A DNA stretch of 64,000 nucleotides, taken from Lichenibacterium minor. Lineage in GTDB: Bacteria; Pseudomonadota; Alphaproteobacteria; Rhizobiales; Beijerinckiaceae. Below are positions 50,613 to 60,113 of this stretch, piece by piece. The position numbers were made by a program, and so were the translations under genes. Where the stretch lies: contig NZ_QYBB01000012.1 in NCBI RefSeq assembly GCF_004137685.1, forward strand, positions 62,001 through 126,000, read 5' to 3'. The stretch's first letter is position 1; each line of letters opens with the position of its first letter. The notes below the pieces were generated by a model. The model worked only from the letters and a program-made list of their open reading frames with translations. It had not been told where the DNA came from and did not search any database.

Positions 50613-50642
50613 CATGCCCGCCGTTTTGTGTGGGTGGGCATG
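50613..50642 (+). other. hairpin between DUF1127 copies 2 and 3
   Basis: Ten-pair stem (CATGCCCGCC with GGTGGGCATG, one G-U) and a 10-base GT-rich loop. There is no T-run. It may be a terminator, a processing site or a small-RNA element between the paralogs. Confidence 0.45.
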
Positions 50643-50704
50643 ACCCAATCGCCCGTGCGCCGCTCCGAGCGGCAGCGGCGGGCTAACAGAAACGGAGAAA
50701 CTCC

Positions 50705-50863
50705 ATGCTGAAGTCCCTGACCCTGAAGATCGCCGCCTGGCGCCGCTATCGCGATTCCGTCCGCGAGCTGTCCCGCTTGTCCGACCGCGAGCTGAACGAC
50801 CTCGGGATCGGCCGCGCCGACATCTCGGCCCTCGTCCGCCAGAGCGCCGACAGCGAAGCCTGA
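50705..50863 (+). CDS. DUF1127 small protein (3 of 3)
   Basis: A 52 aa protein, the minimal form: MLKSLTLKIAAWRRYRDSVR, then ELSRLSDRELNDLGIGRADI and a short tail. Upstream GGAGAAACTCC includes GGAG five bases before the start. It is the shortest of the three and short enough to be overlooked by ORF callers. Confidence 0.9.
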   Translation: MLKSLTLKIAAWRRYRDSVRELSRLSDRELNDLGIGRADISALVRQSADSEA

Positions 50864-50887
50864 AACGCCGGCCGAGGCCGTCCGTCC

Positions 50888-50920
50888 GCGCCCGCTGGGA
50901 GCTTCCGCTCCGGCGGGCGC
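50888..50920 (+). terminator. terminator after the DUF1127 cluster
   Basis: Arms GCGCCCGC/GCGGGCGC extended by GG/CC and GAGC/GCTC pairs with one bulge and a TTCC loop; TTCACTTT follows. It closes the DUF1127 unit before trmFO. Confidence 0.75.
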
Positions 50921-50975
50921 TTCACTTTCGAGGACCCGCCTTGCGACGGCCATGCCGGTCCCGTAGGTGGATGGG

Positions 50976-52397
50976 ATGTCGACCTCAAAGCCCGAACCCA
51001 TCCACGTCATCGGCGGCGGCCTCGCCGGCTCGGAAGCCGCGTGGCAGATCGCCCGCGCCGGCGTCCCGGTCGTGCTGCACGAGATGCGGCCGACCCGGCC
51101 CACCGACGCCCACAAGACGCAGGACCTCGCCGAACTCGTCTGCTCGAACTCGTTCCGCTCAGACGATGCGCTCGGCAACGCCGTCGGCATCATCCACCGC
51201 GAGATGCGGCGGATGGGGTCGCTCGTCATGGCTTGCGCCGACAGCCACCAAGTGCCCGCCGGCGGCGCCCTGGCGGTGGACCGCGACGGCTTCGCCGCCG
51301 CCGTGACGCGCGCCATCCACGCTGAACCGCTGATCGAGGTGCGCCGGGAAGCGGTGGACGGGCTGCCGCCGGACGACTGGAGCAGCGTCGTCGTCGCGAC
51401 CGGGCCGCTGACGTCGCCGGGGCTGGCGGCCGCCGTTGCGGCGCTGGCCGGCGAGGAGCATCTCGCCTTCTTCGACGCCATCGCGCCGATCGTCCACAAG
51501 GACTCGATCGACTTCGACAAGGCCTGGTACCAGTCGCGCTACGACAAGGTGGGGCCGGGCGGCAACGGGCTCGACTACATCAACTGCCCGCTCGACCGCG
51601 ACCAGTACGAGGCCTTCGTCGACGCCCTGTTGAGCCGTGAAGCGACGTCCTTCAAGGAATGGGAGGGCACGCCCTACTTCAACGGCTGCCTGCCGATCGA
51701 GGTCATGGCGGAGCGCGGGCGCGAAACGCTCCGGCACGGGCCGATGAAGCCCGTGGGGCTGACCAACCCGCGCGACCCGCTCGTCAAGGCCTACGGCATC
51801 GTCCAGCTCCGCCAGGACAACGCGCTCGGCACGCTCTACAACATGGTGGGCTTCCAGACGAAGCTGAAGCACGGGGCCCAGGTCGAGGTGTTCCGCACCA
51901 TCCCGGGCCTGGAGCGGGCGGAATTCGCGCGGCTCGGCGGCCTGCACCGCAACACCTTCATCAACTCGCCGCGCCTGCTCGACGGACGGCTGCGGCTGAA
52001 GGCCATGCCGCGGCTGCGCTTCGCCGGGCAGATCACCGGCTGCGAGGGCTACGTGGAAAGCGCGGCGGTCGGGCTGATGGCCGGTCGCCTGGCGGCAGCC
52101 GAGCGGCGCGGCGAGGAGCCGGCCATGCCGCCGGCCACGACCGCCATCGGGGCGCTCATCAACCACATCACCGGCGGCCACATCGAGACGATCGACGCCG
52201 GCCCGCCGTCGTTCCAGCCCATGAACGTCAACTTCGGGCTGTTCCCGCCCCTCGGCGAGGCGCCGCGGTCGGAAACCGGGAAGAAGCTGCGCGGGCCCGA
52301 GAAGTCCAAGGCCAACAAGCTGGCGATGAGCCTGCGGGCGGAGCGGGACCTCGACGGCTGGCTGGGCGTGGCGGAGCCCGCCGCCGCGGCGGCTTAG
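50976..52397 (+). CDS. trmFO: FADH2-dependent methylenetetrahydrofolate tRNA uracil-54 methyltransferase
   Basis: TrmFO of 473 aa. It forms 5-methyluridine at tRNA position 54 with FADH2 and methylene-THF. The FAD motif [17 protein letters not shown] is at the start, with [55 protein letters not shown] and [17 protein letters not shown]. The ATG at 50976 is preferred; a GTG three codons upstream is possible. It ends at a perfect terminator facing sufT. Confidence 0.95.
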   Translation: MSTSKPEPIHVIGGGLAGSEAAWQIARAGVPVVLHEMRPTRPTDAHKTQDLAELVCSNSFRSDDALGNAVGIIHREMRRMGSLVMACADSHQVPAGGALAVDRDGFAAAVTRAIHAEPLIEVRREAVDGLPPDDWSSVVVATGPLTSPGLAAAVAALAGEEHLAFFDAIAPIVHKDSIDFDKAWYQSRYDKVGPGGNGLDYINCPLDRDQYEAFVDALLSREATSFKEWEGTPYFNGCLPIEVMAERGRETLRHGPMKPVGLTNPRDPLVKAYGIVQLRQDNALGTLYNMVGFQTKLKHGAQVEVFRTIPGLERAEFARLGGLHRNTFINSPRLLDGRLRLKAMPRLRFAGQITGCEGYVESAAVGLMAGRLAAAERRGEEPAMPPATTAIGALINHITGGHIETIDAGPPSFQPMNVNFGLFPPLGEAPRSETGKKLRGPEKSKANKLAMSLRAERDLDGWLGVAEPAAAAA

Positions 52398-52399
52398 CG

Positions 52400-52437
52400 G
52401 GACGGCCCTTCTCCCGCTGCGGGGAGAAGGGCCGTCC
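52400..52437. terminator. bidirectional terminator between trmFO and sufT
   Basis: Sixteen perfect pairs (GGACGGCCCTTCTCCC with its complement) around the loop GCTGCG, starting 3 bp after the trmFO stop and ending 7 bp before the sufT stop. It serves convergent transcripts. Confidence 0.8.
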
Positions 52438-52443
52438 GCTGCC

Positions 52444-52815
52444 TCACCACATGTCCAGCGCGACGCGGGCCTCGTCCGACATGCGGCTCTGGTCCCACGG
52501 CGGGTCGAACACCATCGACACCTTGGCGCCGGCGACGCCCGGCACGGCCGCCGCGGCGGTCTCGACCCACCCGGGCATCTCGCCCGCCACCGGGCAGCCC
52601 GGGGCCGTCAAGGTCATGTCGATGGCGACGAACTTCGAGTCGTCGATCTCGATCTTGTAGATGAGGCCGAGCTCGTAGATGTCGACCGGGATCTCGGGGT
52701 CGTAGACGGTCTTCAGGGCCGCCACGAGCCCTTCGGTGATCTGGTCGAGTTCGGCGGGCGGGATGGCGGAAGCCGGATCGATCTCCGGCAGGTTGGGCGC
52801 GGTGGCGTCTGACAT
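52444..52815 (-). CDS. sufT: SUF system Fe-S assembly protein SufT (DUF59)
   Basis: A 123 aa DUF59/MIP18-like protein: VYDPEIPVDIYELGLIYKIEID, then TLTAPGCPVAGEMPGWV with the family cysteine. It is the last gene of the suf operon. SufT helps Fe-S maturation, probably as a scaffold/targeting factor. The start at 52815 leaves 49 bp to sufS. Confidence 0.93.
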   Translation of the reverse strand: MSDATAPNLPEIDPASAIPPAELDQITEGLVAALKTVYDPEIPVDIYELGLIYKIEIDDSKFVAIDMTLTAPGCPVAGEMPGWVETAAAAVPGVAGAKVSMVFDPPWDQSRMSDEARVALDMW

Positions 52816-52864
52816 CGTTGTTTCCGTCTTGAGCTGGCGCGGGTCGGCGACAGCCGACACGCGT

Positions 52865-54118
52865 TCAGGCGAAGAGCGCTTCGGCGCGCAGCAGCGCGTC
52901 CGCCAGGGCATCGACCTCGCCGCGCGTGTTGTAAAGGCCGAAGGAGGCCCGGCAGGTCGCCGTGACGCCGAAGCGCTGCAGCAGCGGCATGGCGCAATGC
53001 GTGCCGGCCCGCACCGCCACGCCGTAGCGGTCGATCACGGTCGCGACGTCGTGGGCGTGGGCGTTCTGCATCGCGAAGGACACGATGGCACCCTTCTCCG
53101 TCGCGTTGCCGAAGATGCGCAGCGAGTTGACCCGCCCGAGCCGCTCGTGCGCATAGGCGGTGAGGTCGCGCTCGTGGGCGCGGATCCTGTCGCGGCCGAT
53201 CTCGCGCATGTAGTCGAGGGCGGCGCCGAGGCCGATCGCCTGGACGATCGGCGGCGTGCCGGCCTCGAAGCGGTGAGGCGGCGTGTTGTAGGTCACGCCC
53301 TCGGTGGTGACGACGTCGATCATCTCGCCGCCGCCGTTGAAGGGCGGAAGCCCGGCCAGCATGCCCTTCTTGCCGTAGAGCACGCCGATGCCGGTGGGGC
53401 CGTACACCTTGTGTCCGGTGAACAGGTAGAAGTCGGCGTCGAGGTCGCGCACGTCGACGTCGAGATGCACCGCGCCCTGCGAGCCGTCGACCATCACGGG
53501 GATGCCGCGCGCATGCGCGATGCGGATGATCTCCTTGATCGGCGTGATCGTGCCCAGCATGTTCGACATGTGCGTCATGGCGACGATCTTGGTGCGCGGC
53601 GACAACGCGGCCTCGAACGCGTCCAGCGACAGGTTGCCGTCCTCGTCGCAGTCGACCCACTTCAGCACCGCACCCTTGCGCTCGCGCAGGAAATGCCAGG
53701 GCACGATGTTGGAATGGTGCTCCATGATGGACAGCACAATCTCGTCGCCCTCGCCGATGTGGGCGAGCCCGAACGAGGACGCGACGAGGTTCACCGCCTC
53801 GGTGGCCGACCGGGTGAAGACGATCTCGTCGACCGATTCGGCGTTGAGGAAGGCGCGGACCTTCTCTCGCGCGCCCTCGAAGGCCTCGGTGGCGGCGTTG
53901 GCCAGGTAGTGGAGGCCGCGATGCACGTTGGCGTATTCGGTCTCGTAGGCGGTGGAGATGCGCTCGATCACGGCCCGCGGTTTCTGCGCCGAGGCCGCGT
54001 TGTCGAGGTAGACGAGGGGCTTGCCGTAGGGCGTCAGCGACAGCGCCGGGAAGTCCCGGCGGATGGCCTCGACGTCGTAGGCGGGCGAACCCTGGGTTCC
54101 GTGATCGGGCATGGTCAT
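52865..54118 (-). CDS. sufS: cysteine desulfurase SufS
   Basis: Type II cysteine desulfurase of 417 aa. The PLP lysine is in FTGHKVYGPTGIGVLYGK and the catalytic cysteine in RAGTHCAMPLL, typical of SufS. It transfers sulfur from cysteine to the SufBCD machinery. Its ATG overlaps the sufD stop by one base. SufE/SufU is not encoded here, so the sulfur acceptor is encoded elsewhere or differs. Confidence 0.95.
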   Translation of the reverse strand: MTMPDHGTQGSPAYDVEAIRRDFPALSLTPYGKPLVYLDNAASAQKPRAVIERISTAYETEYANVHRGLHYLANAATEAFEGAREKVRAFLNAESVDEIVFTRSATEAVNLVASSFGLAHIGEGDEIVLSIMEHHSNIVPWHFLRERKGAVLKWVDCDEDGNLSLDAFEAALSPRTKIVAMTHMSNMLGTITPIKEIIRIAHARGIPVMVDGSQGAVHLDVDVRDLDADFYLFTGHKVYGPTGIGVLYGKKGMLAGLPPFNGGGEMIDVVTTEGVTYNTPPHRFEAGTPPIVQAIGLGAALDYMREIGRDRIRAHERDLTAYAHERLGRVNSLRIFGNATEKGAIVSFAMQNAHAHDVATVIDRYGVAVRAGTHCAMPLLQRFGVTATCRASFGLYNTRGEVDALADALLRAEALFA

Positions 54119-55440
54119 CACCGTCCGTGCTGGCGCAGCCACTCGCCGACGCGGTCGTTCATCTCGTCCTTGACGGACGCGACCGACACCGTCTCGATCG
54201 CCTCGGAGGCGAAAGCTTCGAGCAGCAGGGCCTGCGCTTCGCGAAGCGGGATGCCGCGGGCGCGCAGGTAGAAGAGCTGGTCGTCGTCAAGCGCGCCGAC
54301 CGTCGCGCCGTGGCCGCACACCACGTCGTCGGCGAAGATCTCCAGCTCCGGCTTGTTGTACATGTTGGCGCCGTCGCCGAGGAAGACGCACTTGGACAGC
54401 ATCTTGCCGTCCGTCTTCTGCGCACCGGGCGCCACGACGACGCGGCCCTGGTAGATGCCCGTCGCTTCCCCGTCGAGGATATGCTTGAACAGCTCACGGC
54501 TTTCGCAATGCGCCGCCGTGTGGGTGACGATCAGCGTCGTGTCGGCGTGACTCTTGCCGTCGAGCAGCGACACCCCGTAGAGGTGCGCCGTGGCGTTCTC
54601 CCCCACGAATTCGAGGTAGGCCTGGCGGCGCGTCACGCCACCCGTCGCCACCAGGGTCGTGGCCTCGAACTTCGCGTCCGCGCCGAGCCTGATCAGCGTG
54701 GTGCCGAGGTGCAGCGCCTGCGGGCCGAGCCCGTCGATGCGGGCGAGATGCTCGAAGCTGGCGCCGTCGCCGACGGCCGCCACCAGGACGGTGGCGGCGA
54801 GCGACTTGGCGTCGCCCAGCGACGCGTGCCGCTCGACGAGGGTGAGGGAAGCGCGGTCGCCGACCTTCACGTAGCTGCGGTCGTAGGTGGCGGCCGGCGC
54901 GCGGCCGCTGAGCAGCATCACCAGCTCGATCGGCGCGGCCGCTTGGGTGTCCGGCGCGACGACGATCATGGCGCCGCCCTGCAGGAAGGCGGCGTTCAGC
55001 GCCAGCATCGACTCGACCTGGCCGAGCTTCTGCGCGGCGGCGAGGCCGGCGTCGAGGTCGCCGGTCGACAGGGCGTCGAGCACCGACGTCACCGTCACGC
55101 CGGCGGACAGCGCCGACAGGTCGGACAGTTCGGGGCGGTAGGTGCCGTCGAGCACCACAACGCGGGCGGCGCCCGGCACGGCATGGGCCGCCAGGCGCTC
55201 GCGCGCCGCCTCGATCGTGGCGGCGTCGGGCTCGGGCGCCGGCGGCAGCGCTTCGCGCACGAGGCCGCGCAGGTCGGTGTAGTGCCAGCTCTCGATGCGA
55301 CGGCTCGGCAGGCCGGCCTCGGAGAACAGCGTGAAGGCTTCGTCGCGCCGCCCCGCCGAAGCGTCGGCCGGGCGGAAGGCGCGGAACTGTTCGCCGAGCA
55401 TGCGCTCGGCGTCGTGTTCGCGGCGGATCATCGGGGGCAT
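54118..55440 (-). CDS. sufD: Fe-S cluster assembly protein SufD
   Basis: SufD of 440 aa, paralog of SufB without the core cysteine role. It forms SufBC2D for Fe-S assembly. Motifs include RRIESWHYTDLRGLV near the N-terminus and CGHGATVGALDDDQLFYLRARGI with the conserved His. The ATG at 55440 gives an 11 bp gap from sufC; a TTG at 55455 would overlap it. Confidence 0.93.
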   Translation of the reverse strand: MPPMIRREHDAERMLGEQFRAFRPADASAGRRDEAFTLFSEAGLPSRRIESWHYTDLRGLVREALPPAPEPDAATIEAARERLAAHAVPGAARVVVLDGTYRPELSDLSALSAGVTVTSVLDALSTGDLDAGLAAAQKLGQVESMLALNAAFLQGGAMIVVAPDTQAAAPIELVMLLSGRAPAATYDRSYVKVGDRASLTLVERHASLGDAKSLAATVLVAAVGDGASFEHLARIDGLGPQALHLGTTLIRLGADAKFEATTLVATGGVTRRQAYLEFVGENATAHLYGVSLLDGKSHADTTLIVTHTAAHCESRELFKHILDGEATGIYQGRVVVAPGAQKTDGKMLSKCVFLGDGANMYNKPELEIFADDVVCGHGATVGALDDDQLFYLRARGIPLREAQALLLEAFASEAIETVSVASVKDEMNDRVGEWLRQHGR

Positions 55441-55451
55441 GGGATCGGGCC

Positions 55452-56204
55452 TCAAGCGGCGGCGTCGGCGACGTAGTCGCGATAGCCGTTCTTTTCGAGC
55501 TCGAGCGCCAGCGCGGCGTCGCCGCTCTTGATGATGCGCCCCTTGCTCATGATGTGGACCACGTCCGGCTTGATGTAGTCGAGCAGGCGCTGGTAGTGGG
55601 TGATGACGAGGAAGCCCCGGTTGGCGGCGCGCAGGGCGTTGACGCCGTTCGACACGATGCGGAGCGCGTCGATGTCGAGGCCGGAATCCGTCTCGTCGAG
55701 CAGGCCGTAGCGCGGCTCCAGCAGCGCCATCTGCAGGATCTCCATCCGCTTCTTCTCGCCGCCGGAGAACCCGACGTTGAGCGGGCGCTTCAACATATCG
55801 GGATTGACCTCGAGCCGCTCCGCGCCCTGCTTCACGTGGCGCATGAAGTCGGGCGTGGACAGTTCCGGCTCGCCGCGGGACTTGCGCTGGGCGTTCACGG
55901 ACGCCTTCAGGAACGTCATGGTGGCGACGCCGGGGATCTCGACCGGGTACTGGAAGGCCAGGAACAGGCCCTTCGCGGCGCGCTCTTCGGGATCCATCTC
56001 CAGAACGTTCTCGCCGTCGAGCAGGACCTCGCCGTCGGTCACCTCGTAGTCCTCGCGGCCGGCGATGACGTAGGACAGCGTCGACTTGCCGGAGCCGTTC
56101 GGCCCCATGATGGCGGCGACCTCGCCGGGATGGACCTTGAGGTCGAGACCGCGGAGGATCTTCTGGCCTTCCACCTCGACGTGGAGATTCCTGACTTCGA
56201 GCAT
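55452..56204 (-). CDS. sufC: Fe-S cluster assembly ATPase SufC
   Basis: SufC ABC ATPase of 250 aa that drives conformational change of SufBD. Walker A is GPNGSGKS (residues ~35-42), signature FSGGEKKRMEILQ and Walker B LLDETDSGLDIDAL. The 175 bp gap upstream to sufB holds two strong hairpins, an unusual break in this operon. Confidence 0.96.
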   Translation of the reverse strand: MLEVRNLHVEVEGQKILRGLDLKVHPGEVAAIMGPNGSGKSTLSYVIAGREDYEVTDGEVLLDGENVLEMDPEERAAKGLFLAFQYPVEIPGVATMTFLKASVNAQRKSRGEPELSTPDFMRHVKQGAERLEVNPDMLKRPLNVGFSGGEKKRMEILQMALLEPRYGLLDETDSGLDIDALRIVSNGVNALRAANRGFLVITHYQRLLDYIKPDVVHIMSKGRIIKSGDAALALELEKNGYRDYVADAAA

Positions 56205-56260
56205 GCTGGTGAACCTTGGCTTCGTCGTTCTTCGGAGTCGCGGACCGTTCCGGCCGCGCG

Positions 56261-56278
56261 TCCCCGCGCGGGCGGGGA
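56261..56278. repeat. REP-like hairpin 1 between sufB and sufC
   Basis: Arms TCCCCGC and GCGGGGA with a GCGG loop. Same core sequence as the longer palindrome 60 bp away. Confidence 0.5.
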
Positions 56279-56337
56279 TGCAGGGGCCGAGGGCGCGACG
56301 GGGATCGGGATGGGCGGCCTTCGGCCGATCGTCGCAG

Positions 56338-56367
56338 CGCCCGTCCCCGCCTGCGCGGGGACGGGCG
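56338..56367. repeat. REP-like hairpin 2 between sufB and sufC
   Basis: Perfect 13 bp arms CGCCCGTCCCCGC and GCGGGGACGGGCG around CTGC, 12 bp after the sufB stop on the minus strand. It could attenuate or stabilise the message. No T-run, so full termination is unlikely. Confidence 0.6.
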
Positions 56368-56379
56368 GCGGGTGTCAGG

Positions 56380-57852
<1,473 letters not shown>

Positions 57853-57936
57853 CTCAACACTCCCGGACCGGCCGCGCACGCGCCCCGGTCGTCTTGCATC
57901 CGTCGGCCCGGATCGGGCCCTCTTCCTGGCATATAG

Positions 57937-59097
57937 TCATGCTGCGGTGCGGTTCCGCCCCCCACGCATGCGGTGCAGTGCCGTACCGAGCGCATGTGTG
58001 GCGCGGTCCACGTCGGCTTCGGCCGAATCCCACCCGAAGCTTACCCTGATCGCACCCGAAGTGAAACTGGCATTCACTTTCATGGCGTCGAGGACATGCG
58101 ACCTTCCGACCTTCCCGGACGCGCAGGCCGAGCCCGACGACACCGCCACCCCGTCGAGGTCGAGCGCCATCAGCAGGCGCTCCGCCGAAACGCCCGGCAC
58201 CGCGAAGGCGCAGGTGTTGGGCAGGCGCGCGGCGCCCTGCCCCGCCACGGCGGCGTCGGGCGCCACCGCGAACAGCGCCGCCTCGAAGCGGTCCCGCAGC
58301 GCGGCGAGATCCGGTGTCGCCGCCCGCGCCGCCGCGCAGGCCGCCCCGAAAGCCGCGATGGCCGGCACGTTCTCGGTGCCGGACCGCAGCCCGCGCTCCT
58401 GGCCGCCGCCGCGCAGCACCGCCGACCCCGGCGCCACGCGACCCGAGGCGACGACGAGGGCGCCCGCGCCGGCGAGGCCGCCGAGCTTGTGGGCGGACAG
58501 GAGAAGGATGTCGGCGCCGAGGGCCCGGCAGTTGATCCGCCCGGCCGCCTGCACGGCGTCGCAGACGAGCGCGCCACCCCGGGCGCGGGCCAGCGCGGCG
58601 ATCCTCGGCACGTCCTGGAGCACGCCGGTCTCGTTGTTGGCGGCCTGGACGGCGACGAGCGCCCGGCCCCCCTCCGCCAGGGCACGGCCCAGGGCCTCCG
58701 GATCGAGGGTGCCGTCGGCCGCGACGGGCAAGACCGTCACGGCTTTCGCCGGGAAACGGTGGCCTTTCAGCACGGCGGCATGTTCGGTGGCCGACACGAG
58801 CAGGCGCTCGAAGCCGCCCCGGCCGTCGGCGACGAGGTCGGGCGTCAGCGCCAGGGCCGCGGCTTCCGTCGCGCCCGAGGTGAACGTCACGCCGTCGGTG
58901 CGCGCGCCGACGAGCGCCGCCACCTCGGCCCGCGCCCGCTCGACCACGGCCCGGGCGCGACGCCCTTCCGCGTGGACCGAGGACGGGTTCGCGGCGCATT
59001 CCAGCGCCGACAGGGCGGCCGCCCTGGCTTCCGGGCGCAGCGGTGCCGTCGCGTTGTGGTCGAGGTAGACGCGCGGGCGGGCGGGCTGGCGGGTCAC
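57937..59097 (-). CDS. cysteine desulfurase (IscS/NifS-like), first gene of the suf operon
   Basis: Type I-like desulfurase of 386 aa. The PLP lysine is in SAHKLGGLAGAGAL and the catalytic Cys loop SSGSACASG matches IscS/NifS rather than SufS. It is often called sufS2 in alphaproteobacteria. The GTG at 59097 is the start. Two palindromic iron-control boxes and a 14 bp palindrome lie upstream. This operon thus has two desulfurases of different types. Confidence 0.92.
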   Translation of the reverse strand: MTRQPARPRVYLDHNATAPLRPEARAAALSALECAANPSSVHAEGRRARAVVERARAEVAALVGARTDGVTFTSGATEAAALALTPDLVADGRGGFERLLVSATEHAAVLKGHRFPAKAVTVLPVAADGTLDPEALGRALAEGGRALVAVQAANNETGVLQDVPRIAALARARGGALVCDAVQAAGRINCRALGADILLLSAHKLGGLAGAGALVVASGRVAPGSAVLRGGGQERGLRSGTENVPAIAAFGAACAAARAATPDLAALRDRFEAALFAVAPDAAVAGQGAARLPNTCAFAVPGVSAERLLMALDLDGVAVSSGSACASGKVGRSHVLDAMKVNASFTSGAIRVSFGWDSAEADVDRATHALGTALHRMRGGRNRTAA

Positions 59098-59116
59098 GGG
59101 TGGTCCACTCGAAAGT

Positions 59117-59130
59117 CTTGCAATTGCAAG
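59117..59130. promoter_or_regulatory. perfect 14 bp palindrome in the suf leader
   Basis: CTTGCAATTGCAAG is self-complementary and lies 19 bp upstream of the GTG start of the first suf gene. It sits downstream of a TTGTCC-17-TAGCAC promoter candidate, so it is placed to act as an operator or translational site. The cognate regulator is unknown. Confidence 0.5.
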
Positions 59131-59204
59131 GGTCAGGCGTGCTAAGAGGCCGCTTGCCCGTGGACAAGCCCTCGCTCGGTCCGATGGACGGCGGCCGACG
59201 GCCT

Positions 59205-59221
59205 GTTGGAATCGTTCTACG
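59205..59221. promoter_or_regulatory. Irr (ICE) box, distal copy
   Basis: GTTGGAA-TCG-TTCTACG, a degenerate copy of the adjacent palindrome. The two centres are 19 bp apart, about two helical turns. Confidence 0.5.
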
Positions 59222-59223
59222 CT

Positions 59224-59240
59224 GTTAGAATCGTTCTAAC
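59224..59240. promoter_or_regulatory. Irr (ICE) box, perfect copy
   Basis: GTTAGAA-TCG-TTCTAAC, perfect 7 bp arms and a 3 bp spacer, matching the rhizobial iron-control element TTAGAA-N3-TTCTAA bound by Irr. It lies between the divergent suf operon and hydrolase gene, 127 bp from each start. Confidence 0.7.
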
Positions 59241-59365
59241 GGGGTTACGGCCTCCGGATATTCGAGTCAAGCGAGCGCCCGGGGCCGTCACTCGTCCGCC
59301 GCGCCGTGGCCGGCCGGGACCGGCGAGCCCGGCCCGATCGCGGCCACGGAACGCCTGGAGATCCC

Positions 59366-60046
59366 ATGCCTGAAGTCATCTTTGCCGGGCCCGCCGGCCG
59401 CCTCGAAGGCCGCTTCCACCCGGCCAAGAAGCGCGGCGCGCCGATCGCCATCGTGCTGCATCCGCACCCGCAGTTCGGCGGCACGATGAACAACCAGATC
59501 GTCTACAACCTGTATTACGCGTTCGCCGAGCGAGGCTTCTCGGTGCTGCGCTTCAACTTCCGCGGCGTCGGCCGCAGCCAGGGCCATTTCGACCACGGGG
59601 CCGGCGAGCTGTCGGACGCCGCGGCGGCGCTGGATTGGGCCCAGACGGTGAGCCCGGACGCGCGCGCCTGCTGGATCGCCGGCTTCTCGTTCGGGGCCTG
59701 GATCGGCATGCAGCTCCTGATGCGCCGCCCGGAGATCGAGGGCTTCATCTCCATCGCGCCCCCGGCGACGCTCTACGACTTCTCCTTCCTGGCGCCCTGC
59801 CCCTCGTCGGGCCTGTTCGTCCACGGCGACAAGGACCGCGTGGCGCCGCTGAAGGAGGTGCAGACGCTGATCGAGAAGCTGAAGACGCAGAAGGGGATCC
59901 TGATCGAGCATGCCGTGATCCCGGACGCCAACCACTTCTTCGAGAACTGCGTCGACACCCTCATCGGCGAAGTCAGCACCTACCTCGACCGCCGTCTCGA
60001 CAACCCGGTGCGGACCGCGATCCCGGCCCGCAGCTCGGGCACCTGA
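59366..60046 (+). CDS. alpha/beta hydrolase
   Basis: A 226 aa alpha/beta-fold hydrolase of the YqiA/dienelactone type: HPHPQFGGTMNNQIVYNLYYAF, nucleophile elbow GFSFGAW (Ser), Asp in HGDKDRV and His in DANHFFENC. Substrate unknown. GGAG precedes the ATG by 7 bases. It is divergent from suf and shares the Irr-box region, so iron control is possible. Confidence 0.9.
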   Translation: MPEVIFAGPAGRLEGRFHPAKKRGAPIAIVLHPHPQFGGTMNNQIVYNLYYAFAERGFSVLRFNFRGVGRSQGHFDHGAGELSDAAAALDWAQTVSPDARACWIAGFSFGAWIGMQLLMRRPEIEGFISIAPPATLYDFSFLAPCPSSGLFVHGDKDRVAPLKEVQTLIEKLKTQKGILIEHAVIPDANHFFENCVDTLIGEVSTYLDRRLDNPVRTAIPARSSGT

Positions 60047-60113
60047 GGGGGCATCCCGGCGGACCCGCCGGCCGCTGCCGCCGGGCGGACGGACGCGCCG
60101 CGGAGACGGCCCG

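Noticed and set aside
50608..50630. EcfG-type promoter (GGAAC ... CGTT) before the third DUF1127 gene
   Set aside because: The spacer is only about 13 bases; the consensus needs 16-17.
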